Positions 36,863 to 47,348 of a stretch of 64,000 nt of DNA are shown one piece after another. Position 1 is the stretch's first letter, and each line of letters starts with the position of its first letter. The notes beneath the pieces were generated by a model. The model saw only the letters and a list, made by a program, of their open reading frames with translations, had not been told where the DNA came from and ran no database searches. Source of the DNA: Eucommia ulmoides (taxonomy: Eukaryota; Streptophyta; Magnoliopsida; Garryales; Eucommiaceae); assembly GCA_016647705.1 (NCBI GenBank), contig CM028327.1, positions 8,193,726 through 8,257,725 of the forward strand. The letters run 5' to 3'. The translations under genes and the position numbers were made by a program.

Positions 36863-37640
36863 GAAGAAGGAAGCGTGGAAGAAATCACCGAATATGCTGA
36901 TGAAGGGGAAGCCTTGGTGATTTATGGAAGTCTTAATGTGATTAAAGAGAATAAAGAGTCCTGGATACGAGACAACATCTTTCAAACAAGGTGCACTAGT
37001 TAAGAGAAGGTTTATAATATGATTATTGATAGTGGAAGCTGTAGAAATGTGGTGGCCAAAGAAATGGTGACTAAGTTTAATTTGAAAACCAAACCCCATC
37101 CTCGACCATACGAGATCCAATGGTTCCAAAAGGGCAGTGGTTTGAAAGTTACAAATAAATGCTTGGTGTCTTTTTCTATTGGGAAAACTTACAAAGATGA
37201 AGTTTGGTGTGATGTTGTACTAATGGATGCATGCCATTTGTTACTTGAAAGACCATGGTAGTATGACTGGAGGGTTTCTCATGATGGCTTTAAAAATACT
37301 TATTATTTTGTCAAAGATGGTGCTTGCATTGTTCTAGCTCCATTGAGGCTAGAATTGAAACATTCTAAGGAGATTGGGAATTTATTTTTAACAGGTACAC
37401 AACTAGAGCATGCTTTGATTAATCAAGATGAGATTTATTCTCTCTTGGTTGTGGATGCTACAACCACTCAACAAGCACCATTTCATGAGCTATTGTTGCC
37501 ACTATTGGAGAAGTTCAAAGATATGGTACCGGATGAGATTCTAATTGGTTTACTACCAATTAGGAATATTCAACATCTTATTGATCTTGTTCTAGGTTCT
37601 TTACTACCAAACAAGGCTACTTATTGAATGAATCCAATGC
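36863..37640 (+). pseudogene. Gypsy protease region
   Basis: NMIIDSGSCRNVVAKEMVTK (about 37,017-37,076) is the aspartic-protease active site of plant gypsy elements (usual form IIDGGSCTN). CDVVLMDACHLLLERPW with a stop at the next codon (expected Gln) follows, and then the protease-RT linker, with EKFKDMVPDEILIGLLPIRN where the RT domain begins. Stops at 37,259 and 37,625. Confidence 0.8.
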
Positions 37641-38380
37641 AACAAGCTGAGTTAAAAAGGCAAGTGGACAAACTTATTGCTCGAGGCTTTACTCATTAAA
37701 GCATGAGTCTGTGTGCTGTTCTAGCTCTTTTGGTTCCAAACAAGGATGAAACTTGGCTTATGTGTGTTCATAGTTGAGCCAGCAATAAGATCACCATCAA
37801 GTACCAACTTCCCATTTCAAGACTTGATGATTTACTTGATCAATTTCATGGAGCTGAGGTGTTTTCCAAGATTGATCTTCGAAGTGGATACCACTAAATC
37901 AGCATGAAAGAATGAGATGAATGGAAGACGACTTTTAAAACTGGAAAAAAACTTTATGAATGGCTTATAATGCCATTTGGGCTCTCAAATGCACAGAGTA
38001 CTTTTATGAGGCTCATGACATATATTCTTACACTCTTCTTGGGAATGTTTGTTGTTGTTTATTTTGATGACATTCTGGTTTATAGTAAATATTTGCAGAA
38101 ACATGTGGAGCATCTAAGGAGTGTTTTTCAAACCTTGAGGGAGCAAAAACTTTTTGCTAACTTGCAAAAATGTCACTTCTTTATGGATAACGTTGTTTTC
38201 TTGGGCTATGTGGTGTCTAGTATAGGAATCAAGATGGATCCTAGCAAGGTGGAAGCTATAAAAACTTGGCCAGTTTCTAAATCCATTCATGATGTAAGAA
38301 GTACCAAGGTATGGTTTCTTTCTATAGGCGGTTCATCAAGAATTTCAGTAGTGTTGTGGCTCTTATCACTGAATGCATGA
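37628..38380 (+). pseudogene. Gypsy reverse transcriptase
   Basis: Motifs in order: [51 protein letters not shown] followed by TAA (expected Gln), [20 protein letters not shown] and the catalytic [20 protein letters not shown] (FDD intact). It ends with [20 protein letters not shown] and then shifts frame. Four or more nonsense codons, several of the CAA to TAA or CGA to TGA type. Confidence 0.85.
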
Positions 38381-38399
38381 AAGGAGTAACTTTCAATTA

Positions 38400-38950
38400 G
38401 ACCAAGGAGGCCCAAGAAAGCTTTGATCTTATCAAGAAGAAGATGACCACAACCCCGGTTCTAATACTTCCAGATTTCAGCAAAGTATTTGAAGTGGATT
38501 GTAATGCCTCTAACGTGGGAGTTGAAGCTGTTATTAGCCAAGAAGGAAGACCCATTACTTTTTTTAGTGAGAAGTTGAACGATACAAATAGGAAGTATTC
38601 AACATATGACAATGAGTTCTATGCAATAATTCGAACTCTTAGTAATTGGAGTCATTATTTGCTGCCAAAGGAGTTTGTGCTTTATTCAGATCATGAAGCA
38701 TTAAAATACTTAAGCACTCAACACAAGCTAAGTGCACGACATGCAAAATGTGTAGAATTCCTTCAAACTTTCCAATTTGTTCTTAAACATACGTCTTGAC
38801 AATTGAATAAGGTGGCTGATGCATTGAGTAGGAGACATGTTTTGTTGAACACTATACAATCTGTGGTGATTGGTTTCGAGGTTATTAAAACCCTTTATGA
38901 ACATGATTCTAACTTTGGCAATCTTTGGAAAGTTTGTTTAAGTGGACCAA
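38400..38950 (+). pseudogene. Gypsy RNase H
   Basis: MTTTPVLILPDFSKVFEVDC, NASNVGVEAVISQEGRPITF, FSEKLNDTNRKYSTYDNEFY and LYSDHEALKYLSTQHKLSAR are the typical RNase H blocks with D, E and D positions preserved. A TGA follows KHTS (about 38,799) before LNKVADALSRR. The segment is otherwise open for about 118 codons. Confidence 0.85.
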
Positions 38951-38989
38951 AGAACTAATTATTTATTCATGATGGTTATCTTTTCAGGG

Positions 38990-40091
38990 GTAAACAATTT
39001 TGTATACCAAATTTCTCACTTAGAGAAGCCATAATTTGAGAGGCTCATGGTAGAGGGTTTGCTGGACACTTTGGTCGGGATAAAACTTTGATCACGGTGC
39101 AAGAAAATTTCGATTGGCCTAAGCTTATGCAAGAAGTTGAAAAGATTGTGAAGAGATGTGTTACTTGCCAAAAAGCTATGATGCGTGGGACCAATGCCGG
39201 CTTATATACTCCTCTTCAAATTCCAACAGCACCATGGGAAGATGTGAGTATGGACTTTGTTGTGGGTTTTCCAAGAACTCAAAGAGGTAAAGATTCAATT
39301 ATGGTGGTAATAGATAAATTATTTAAAATTGCTCATTTTGTTCCTTGCAACAAAACTTCGGATGCTACTAATGTTGCTGACCTCTACTTAAAGAAATTGT
39401 TAAACTTTATGGCATTCCAAAGTCAATCACTTTTGATCGAGATCCGAAGTTCCTAAGTCATGTTTAGAGAACTCTTTGGAAGAAATAGGGAACTAAGCTT
39501 CAATTTAGTTCATTTCACCACCCACAAATGGATGGACAAGCTGAGGTTGTTAATAGATCTTTGGGAGCTATGATTAGAAGATTGGTGAAAATGAATGTTA
39601 GAGAATGAGAGAGCTTACTTCCTCATGCCGAGTTTGCTTACAACCGTTCTACAAGTCAAACTAGTGTTTGTTCTCCTGTTGAAACAGTTTATGGTATGAA
39701 TACTATTAGCCCTTTGGATTTATCTCTTATTCATATTAATAATCACTTTAGTGGGAAAGTTGATGAAAGAGCTAAATTCATCGAGAACATTCATGAACAA
39801 GTGAGAAACAAGATCTTGAAGAAAACTGAAAAGTACAAGAAGCAAGCTGATAAGCATAGAAAGAAAGTTGTGTTTAATAAAGGAGATTTGGTGTGGATTC
39901 TTTTAAGGAATGAAAGGTTTCCAAACAGAAAGTTTGCTAAACTTCAACCTAGAGCTGGTGGTCCTTTCAAAATTGTTAAGAAGATTAATGACAATGCATA
40001 CAAGGTGGAGCTTCCTGGTGACTATCGAGTTTCAACAACTTTTAATGTTTCAAATCTTGAGGATGAGTCCTTTCCAATCAGGGGAAAATGA
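38990..40091 (+). pseudogene. Gypsy integrase
   Basis: The zinc-binding part has GFAGHFGRDKT and KRCVTCQKAMMRG. The core has PTAPWEDVSMDFVVGFPRTQ and KDSIMVVIDKLFKIAHFVPC, and the C-terminal part FNKGDLVWILLRNERFPNRK and GPFKIVKKINDNAYKVELPG. A frameshift and stops lie around 39,410-39,700. The end reads FNVSNLEDESFPIRGK and stop. Two overlapping frames remain open across the LTR start, consistent with an ancestral C-terminus extending into the LTR. Confidence 0.8.
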
Positions 40092-40175
40092 CACATTTGA
40101 GCCCAAGTCCAATAAGAGTTATGCCAATTTGAACCTAAAGGAACCCAACCATCTTGGTTTAATGGTCCATGAAGA
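40089..40175 (+). repeat. Gypsy 3' LTR, truncated to 87 bases
   Basis: Matches the start of the 5' LTR up to GGTCCATGAAGATA, then breaks off into Copia-2 leader sequence. Most of the 3' LTR is deleted. Confidence 0.75.
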
Positions 40176-40649
40176 TAGTCGATTATGGACTGCCATCGGA
40201 TCTGGACAGAGGCTACCGGCGATGGTCAGTTGTGGACTGTGAAGTCGGTGGAGGCTCGGATCTTGACGGCGACAGTGGGGAAGGTGTTTCAACTAGTCTG
40301 CAAAAGTGATGGAGGTGTAGATCTTGACGATGATAGTGGGGAAGATGTCACAACTGGTCTGCAAAGGTGATGGAGGTGTGGATCTTGACATTGATAATGG
40401 GGAAGGCCTCGACGAGGCTATGTGACAGTAGCTAGGGTTTCAACGGTGGCTAGGCATCGACGGGGCTTTGAGCCTATGATAGATGCATGGTTAGGGTTTT
40501 TGATCGATGGCTGCTAGGGTTTCTGAAACTTTTTTTTTTTTTTTTTTTTCATACGGATGGTGAGGGAAATTAAAAGAGTGAAAGGGGAAGATAAAAAGTG
40601 GTTGAACAGATCTATGGGATTAATGTCCCATAACATGCTCTCAATACCA
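40176..40649 (-). pseudogene. Copia-2 leader and gag N-terminal region with 61-base repeats
   Basis: This is the right-hand part of Copia-2 between its primer binding site and the gypsy insertion. It contains three copies of a 61-base repeat (40,238-40,298, 40,299-40,359, 40,360 to about 40,417) sharing GATCTTGAC and GTGGGGAAG blocks, and a (T)21 run at 40,529-40,549 (A-rich on the coding strand). No continuous gag frame is visible. The primer binding site occupies about 40,636-40,649. Confidence 0.6.
40238..40417. repeat. 61-base tandem repeat, 3 copies
   Basis: Copies begin at 40,238, 40,299 and 40,360 and differ at several positions. 61 is not a multiple of three, so the array is unlikely to be protein-coding. 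Confidence 0.8.
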
Positions 40650-40807
40650 TGTTAAAGTAAAAGAAGAGTAGGAAAAGAATGAGATGGCTTAAGTATTGTG
40701 TTAGCCTCTCCTCCTATTAATAATAAGAATTAGAAAATCATACAGCAAACCCTAAACCGTAGAGAAAACCCTAAGTAGTACTAGAAATACATAAATACCC
40801 TTTAACA
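40650..40807 (-). repeat. Copia-2 5' LTR
   Basis: 158 bases, TG...CA ends, same length as its partner. Followed by the AGGTC duplication and 94 bases of Copia-1. Confidence 0.9.
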
Positions 40808-40906
40808 AGGTCAAACATTAAGAGTGCAAAGTGTAAAAAGCTCTAAAACAATTCACATGTAAACCTATAAACATTTCATCGCAAAATCCTGACTAATTTA
40901 AAAAAC

Positions 40907-42286
40907 TGATAGGTGTAAATTATCTATCTATTTCCAAACAGAACTTGTAAGTCTTCGAGTATGTTTAGTACGTTTTAATATGTTTTATTCTTTTTGGTAT
41001 TAATCAAGTGTATGGGGGTGAAAATGCATTTAAATAGATTAATAACGATAAAATCGGATTAAGAATGGTAGAAGAATGATGGGAAAACAAGCATGGGGGC
41101 AATATTATGAAAAGCAGCCCACCACCGCAGCGTCCAGACTACTGTCACGGCGATGAATATGCAGAGAGGCACCTAAAACTACTGGAATCCCACCGTCGAG
41201 GTGATAAAACTATAGAGAGGTTCTTGATTCCACCGTTTCCTCTTCCGCTGCGGCGAAGACCTAACCAACATGCCCTCTGCTACGGCGGTCACTCTATACC
41301 AAATTTAGATATTTTTTTGCTCCCTATTTCTCCTCATCTCCTCTCCTCCAGCCATTAGAGACCCCTTAGGGCTTAGGATATTTTAAAGAGAGTTTTGGGA
41401 GCGTTCAACCAATTCTGAAGGAGAAGAACACGTTGCGAAGAAGGAGAAGCGATCCCGAAGCGTTTTTAGCATCAAATCTTCGGACTACGACTAAGTTTCT
41501 TTCGTTTCTTCTTTATTTTCTTAACTTAGGTAGTTAGTTGAGTACATTTAGCTCATCTTTCATTGTATAAACGGTTATGACCATGAGCTAAACGGATTTT
41601 GTCTAGGGGTTAATATATATTTATGAAAATATTGTTTGTTTGAGTTGTGTTTTGTTACTAGTTGTTCTTCACTATTTTGATTGTGTTTATCAGTTTGTCA
41701 TGATTATATGCTTGTTTAGATATAGTGAGAATACAGAGTTTGACACTCGGGAGAGGTAACCCCGAATTCGGACTAGGTAAAACACAACGCGATGATCCAA
41801 TAACCTGGGAAAGAGTTGGAAAGTGTGCAATGAATGATGTTGGGGTGAGACTCATGTGACGTAGTATTGTTAAGACGTTGAGGAAGACTTATTTGTTGAC
41901 ACGAAGTCGCATATTCACTCGTCTTACACTCGGGAGAAGTGACGAGTGAGTTTACGAACTAAGATTGTCGGATACGTCGAATGCCATTAACGTAAACTAA
42001 AACGAGACCAAACACATTTTTGTAAAAAAAGTTAATTCCTAGGCAATCGTTTCCCTAAACATCTCAATATAGTATTAGTATAGTTGATTTAATTAACTTA
42101 GTTTTAGTATTATTAATTATAAATACATTTTTACCGCCTAGATAAAATTAGATTATGATAATCGCGGTACTCGATAATAATTTCAATCATTCCCTGTGGA
42201 CACGATACCCTTACTCTCCCCATCTATACTAAAACTTGACCCGTATACTTGTGGTGAAAGTAACGTGTGTTAATTACGCGCCACCA
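40907..42286 (+). repeat. E4 5' LTR
   Basis: 1380 bases. Palindrome cluster at 41,115-41,295 with degraded GC-rich cores. Ends ACGCGCCACCA. Confidence 0.9.
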
Positions 42287-42429
42287 AGTTTTTGGCGCCA
42301 TTGTCGGGGATTGGTTTTTAGATTATTATAGATGTTGTGAGTAAATGACCTAATTTTACATTAGACATTTCTTTTGTTTATAATTTTTGTTTTGTAGTTT
42401 TGTTTTTATTTCTCTTGCAGGGTACTTGG

Positions 42430-43375
42430 AGATGTTAGATCGACAAGTATTGATACAATTCTTTCAATAAGATTCTGAGCCATTTTTTAGTGCTTGGGAT
42501 CGATACAATGAATTTCCATTCTGGTTTCTGAACCATCGTTTCCCGAGGGAGTGTCAACTACTAAAATTCCTCGATGGGTTACAAGCCACAACCATAATAT
42601 GGGTTGAAAGACGGAATGATATCACATCTTTTGACCAACTAACCGCGGACGAAACCTATTAGTTGCTAGAAGACATGACGGCCTTTGATTTTCAGAGTTT
42701 CAATACTACGGCGCCATGGATTGACATTCCGGATCAAGATGAGGAGTCTTCCCCTGCCTTAGAAGACCTGTTTGTTATAGTTATGGGAGAAACTCAGAGA
42801 TTCTTGAGGGAGATGCATGATCGGATCAATGAGCACGAGAATCGTCATGATTATATCGAGACGGTCTGCGTCGACATTGATGCGACCGTAATGTCTTTGT
42901 AAACACAAATCAGTCAGCTCATCTGTTGGATTGAGGCTGAGTCAGACGCGGTGGCCCTAGGAGATACACAAGTCATATCATGTGATAGCCACCCTGAGGA
43001 ACCGAAAATGAGCAGAAAGAGCTTGGGAGAATTCATTGATGAAGCTAAAAAAGAGAGAACCCAAGTATGGAGCGGCGATGAAAATTCACATATTAATCGT
43101 TGTGAATTTTCATTGTTTGAATTTCAGCTCGTGACGCCACAGTCAATTCGATCTGATCATATCTACAAGGATCTGATATGGCTCACTTGTCCTTCGCCGT
43201 TGTTAGTAATGTCCTTTTATGCCCACCAAGTACATGAGCCAGTAAGATATGATGTTGAAAGATCGAGCCATATAATGCCAAATCTCGCCAGTCTTGAGGG
43301 TGTTTTAAATCAAGACCCGTACGTGGTGTTATTTGACACGTACTACGGGTGAAAACTGCTCTTTAATGAGCACTT
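42430..43375 (+). pseudogene. E4 gag-like relic
   Basis: From MLDRQVLIQFF (42,432) a + strand frame runs through stops near 42,469, 42,661 and 42,901 to 43,352. It includes SAWDRYNEFPFWF, LLKFLDGLQATTI and a likely coiled-coil ETQRFLREMHDRINEHENRH followed by QISQLICWIEAESD. In E6 the same place reads SLETQIGQLICFIE, close to the 'ETQIGQLA' phrase of Athila gag. The C-terminal part has SDHIYKDLIWLTCPSP and ILPNLASLEGVL-like text. No zinc knuckle or enzyme motif. Probably the shrunken gag of an Athila-lineage element; the identification rests on this short match and the primer binding site. Confidence 0.55.
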
Positions 43376-44946
43376 CGGCATGTTAGGCTGACGACCATAA
43401 ACCAAGCGCTTCTTGGAAGGCAACCCAAGGAAAAAAAAAGTTAGATCCATCTCCGTCGATTTGATTCGAGGCGAGATTCTCTCGCTTCCCTGGTACGTGT
43501 TTGAAAGCCCTGTCTTCATTATCATGCTATCTGATGCCATTGGGATCGCTGACGGGTCGTTTTGGGTATTGCCTGCATTAAGTTGGTAGTGATGTGTAGT
43601 GTGTTTTAGTATATGTTTTAGTTGTAGTTTATGTTTTACTGTTTATATCGTGTGCATGTTTATTTAGGGTAGTTATTATTATGTGCTGAGTTTTGACTTC
43701 ATCTGGGCTATTACCCGATGATGAGGTTGTCCCCTGATTGTTTATTGAGATTGAGTGTAAAGCTCATTCATGTGTGTTCTGTGTGCTTAACGTATCGTTT
43801 TAGTAAAAAATATTGTAGATCCTAAATGCACGAGCATGTAAACTAAATATAGAACTATCTAATTGATTTGAAAACGATTATCCGTCACTCAAATTCATGA
43901 CAATAAGGATTTTAGAACTTGATTTGGGGAAATTCGAGGCGAAATCCTAGGCGAGGTAGTTTAGGAGATATGATTTAGGCAACCATTTTGTCGCTTGAGC
44001 CTTTTAAGCTTACCTTGATATATATTTATCCCTCGTTACCCTGTCGAAGTTTAATAGCCATTTCAATTCTGAACACTTAACTAATACCATAGCCGATTGA
44101 ACTTTTTCCAAACCTATATCCCTGAACCAAAGGCACAATGTAAGTGAATCAAGTTAGCATTCGTTATGCTACTTGATGTGAGCTGTTGGATTTTGGGTGA
44201 GCTATTAATTGGTTCGGTATTTGAGTGCTCACTTGTCATTTTTCGTTCATATTTCACACACCCCTTAAATTGTACAAATCAAATAAGTTTGGGGGGTGTG
44301 TTTGTGTTTAAAAAAAAAAAAACTATGTAAATATAGTTTTATTCTAGTTTAATTTGATAAGTGAGTACGACATTCATAACATATGTTCAGGGTTATTTCC
44401 AATTTAACTATGGGGTTCTGAGTGTGAGTGTGCCAAGCGATATGCCTTGGGTAATGTTAAGTTAACAACGTTAACCCGTTTTCTCTTCCAATTTACCCTT
44501 GACCATGTTCCTTAACCGAACCAAGACCTATTGATCTTTTTGAATCTCCAAGCCAACATTAGTGGAGAATAGAACATGGGTCAGGCGTATGGATTCCCTA
44601 GACCTAAATGGTTTAAGTCATGAACTTTATTGAGGGATAATCTCATCTAATCAATGGATAGTTGTATATTTGAGTTTTAACACACACACTCTAACATGAT
44701 TTAGAATGGCGCTTACTATTATTGAACATTGAAATTCTAGAACACCACATGGTGTGATTTATGCTTGAACTTGATAGGATTGAGGGCCAATGAGGGAAAA
44801 ATCGTTTGGCCAGTAGATGATATTCAAAACTTGCACATTATTGTTTTTCATTTTTAGTTTTTAAATTTGTAATTAGTTGTTATATTTTCTTATATTGTGT
44901 GGGTGATTTGCTCGAGGACTAGCAAAATTCATAGTTTGGGGGTATT
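43376..44946 (+). other. E4 internal non-coding region
   Basis: No gene. Blocks such as TCATCTGGG..ATTACCCGATGATGA (43,707-43,733), TTCGTTACCCTGT and GTTAAGTTAACAACGTTAACC (about 44,457) recur in E6 and, inverted, in E1. They are conserved family sequence, perhaps packaging or RNA-structure signals. Confidence 0.6.
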
Positions 44947-46326
44947 TGATAAGTGTAAATTATCTCTCTATTTCCAAACCGAACTTGTTAGTCTTCGAGT
45001 ATGTTTAGTACGTTTTAATATGTTTTTATTTTTTTTGGTATAAATAAGGTGTGTGGGGGTGAAAATGCATGAAAATGGATCAATAATAATCAAATCGGAT
45101 CAAGAACGGTAGAAAAATGGTGGAAAAACAAGCATGGGGGCAATATTATGAAAAGCAACCCACCGCCGCGGCGTCCAGACCACTGCTGCGGCGATGAATA
45201 TGCAGAGAGGTGCCTAAAACTGCTGGAATCCCACCGTTGAGGTGATGAAACTACAGAGAGGTTCCTGATTCCATCGCTTCCTCTACCGCTGCGGCGAAGA
45301 CCCAACTGACATGCCCACCGCTACGGCGGTCACTCTGCACTAGATTTAGATATTTTTTGCTCCCTATTTCTCCTCCTCTCCTCTCCTCCGACCATTAGAG
45401 ACCCCTTAAGGCAAATGATATTTTAGAGAGAGTTATGGAAGTGTTCAACCAATTCCGAATGAGAAAAACACGTTGCAAAGAAGGAGAAGCGATCCCAAAG
45501 CATTTTTGGCGTCAAATCTTCGGACTACGGCTAAGTTTCTTTTGTTTCTTCTTTATTTTCTTAACTTCGGTACTTAGTTGAGCATGTTTAGCTCATATTT
45601 CATTGTATAAACGGTTATGGCCATAAACTAAATGACTTTTATCTAGGGATTAATATATATTTATGAAAATGTTGTTTGTTTGAGTTGTGTTTCGTTAATG
45701 GTTATTTTTCGCTAATTTGATTGTGTTTATCATTTTGTCATGATTATATACTTGTTTAGATATAGTGAGAATACGAGGTTTGACACTCGGAAGAGGTAAC
45801 CCCGAATTCGGATTAGGTTAAATACAATGCGATGATCCAATAACCTAGGAGGGAGTTGGAAAATGTGTAATCAATGATGTTGGGGCGAGACTCATGTGAC
45901 GTAGTGTCGTTAAGACATTGAGGGATATTTCTTCGTTGACTCGAAATCGCATATTCACTTATTTTACACTCAGGAGAGGTGGTGAGTGAGTTTACGAACC
46001 GAGATTGTCGGATACGTCGAACGCCGTTAACGTAAACTAAAACGAGATCAAACACGTTTTTGTAAATAAAGTTAATCCCTAGGAAATCTTTTCCCTAAAC
46101 ATCTCAATATAGTATTAGTATAATTAATTTAATTAACTTAGTATTAGTATTATTAATTATAAATACATTTTTACCGCCTAGATAAAATTAGGTTATGATA
46201 ATCGCGGTACTCGATAATAATCTCAACCATTCCTTGTGGACACGATACCCTTACTCTTCCCATCTATATTAAAATTTGACACGTACACTTGCGGTGAAAG
46301 TGGCGTGCATTAATTACGCGCCACCA
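44947..46326 (+). repeat. E4 3' LTR
   Basis: 1380 bases, begins TGATAAGTG after the polypurine tract. Palindrome cluster at 45,160-45,335 (for example CACCGCCGCGGCG). Confidence 0.9.
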
Positions 46327-47345
46327 ACAACCCACATTGAACTTAACAAAATGTTCACGAAACTGTGCATAAGAGAACAACCCTTGAGTTTTAGCATACG
46401 CATAATAATTCGATGATAGCAATGATAACAAATTGGTTTATTTAAGATTTTGAGAACGTAAGACCCATGATGTGAAGTTTGATCATGCTTAAAATTTTAT
46501 GAGTAGTTGCAGAAACAGTCAACAAATGAACAATAAATAGAATCGTATTCAATAGACATGGCAGAAGAACTCGTCTTAAAATTATTGTTGTAGAAATTAA
46601 ATAAGGAATGAAGTTATCAAAATTGTTTGGATTGAGTTGCGGATTAGGTCGCTTTCTTTAAGACGGTTCGCGGCTCTGTCCAAGATTGTGCAAGCAGTAT
46701 AACAACCTCATCGTCCCCAGGATAAAATGGTCCAGAAATTTGCTCTACTTAAGACCTTCTCTTCACGGTAGAAGGCCTGAAAACCAAACACCCTAACACA
46801 CTACTCGGAAAGCATGAAGATTTAAGAAAAAAATAGAGAGAAAAATCAATTTTCGGAATCTTGAAAAAATGAAGCAAGCTCCGAAATTTATAGGCCAAAT
46901 CATGGAAGGTAACGTGGGTTACTGGTGAGAAAATCGTGGAGAGATTTGTGGGAAATAGTTGAGCGAATCATGGGAAATCTGTTGAGAAAAATCAGATAAT
47001 CTGTTAAGATTATCTATACCAAGTCAAAAAAATATTTATTTAAAAAATATTTATTATATAAATTTTGTCCAAAAATGAAGCGTCACCCTACCTTACACTC
47101 GCGCTCAGCACGGGACAGCGGCGGCAACGCCCACATGTGGTAAACCAAAAGGGATGTGACTCCTCTCTCCTCCATAAAATGTGGGTACCCCTTGGGGCAC
47201 ACCCCAATGATCCTACTCATCCCCAACTACACTCCTCTAGACTCTTATTCCCAAGCAATGTGGAACAAAGGGAATAGTGGGAAAACATGACACTTGTTTT
47301 TTTTCTTTTTTTTTTTTAAAAGTAAAAATTCACTTTGTTCCAGCA
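46327..47345 (-). mobile_element. Copia-1 5' LTR and leader (copy A)
   Basis: Minus strand: begins TGCTGGAACAAAGTGAATTT (TGTTGG in copy B). It carries an A-rich run, a promoter-like CCTATAAATT (about 46,893-46,884) and downstream leader sequence that reaches E4. It is followed almost base for base, apart from small indels, at 54,519-55,491. The LTR/leader border was not fixed. Confidence 0.6.
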
Positions 47346-47348
47346 CTC

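Larger units (their letters stand above)
33979..40175 (+). mobile_element. Ty3-gypsy element inserted in Copia-2 gag
   Basis: The 5' LTR starts near 33,979 (ATTTGAGCCCAAG...) and is interrupted by E3. A primer site resembling initiator tRNA-Met (GGTATCA...AGAGC) lies at 35,996-36,017. Domains follow in gypsy order: gag, protease, RT, RNase H, integrase. The final stop TGA (40,089-40,091) coincides with the first bases of the 3' LTR (TGACACATTTGAG), of which only about 87 bases remain before Copia-2 sequence resumes. No chromodomain is visible. Many stops; dead. Confidence 0.85.
28488..40807 (-). mobile_element. Copia-2: Ty1-copia element with both LTRs and perfect TSD
   Basis: Two 158-base LTRs (28,488-28,645 and 40,650-40,807) are flanked by a perfect AGGTC duplication (28,483-28,487 and 40,808-40,812). 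Minus orientation: the primer binding site follows the right LTR (minus strand TGGTATTGAGAGC, near the initiator tRNA-Met site TGGTATCAGAGC). The polypurine tract precedes the left LTR (plus-strand CTCCCCCTAAAG at 28,646). Gag, protease, integrase, RT and RNase H are in copia order, broken by stops and two insertions (E2 and a gypsy element). Without them it would be about 4.7 kb. Confidence 0.9.
40907..46326 (+). mobile_element. E4: complete non-autonomous Athila-like element
   Basis: Two LTRs of 1380 bases each (40,907-42,286 and 44,947-46,326) with TGATA...CACCA ends, flanked by AAAAC / ACAAC. The primer binding site TTTTGGCGCCATTGTCGGGG (from 42,291) is complementary to the 3' end of tRNA-Asp, the Athila type, with two mismatches. 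The polypurine tract TTTGGGGGTATT (44,935-44,946) is perfect in type. The interior (2660 bases) has one gag-like relic and no protease, polymerase or integrase. The LTRs differ by many substitutions, so the insertion is old. Confidence 0.9.
25150..47345 (-). mobile_element. Copia-1: Ty1-copia element, 3' LTR missing, hosting two other elements
   Basis: Minus-strand order from high to low coordinates: 5' LTR and leader (47,345-46,327), a short piece (40,906-40,808), then gag zinc knuckle, protease, integrase, reverse transcriptase and RNase H (28,487-25,150). The pieces are separated by Copia-2 (perfect AGGTC duplication) and E4 (AAAAC/ACAAC). The LTR start TGTTGG abuts the PGG exon of the host gene, so the element sits in that gene. 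No 3' LTR was found near 25.15 kb, so a terminal deletion is inferred that also removed a host exon. Confidence 0.7.
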
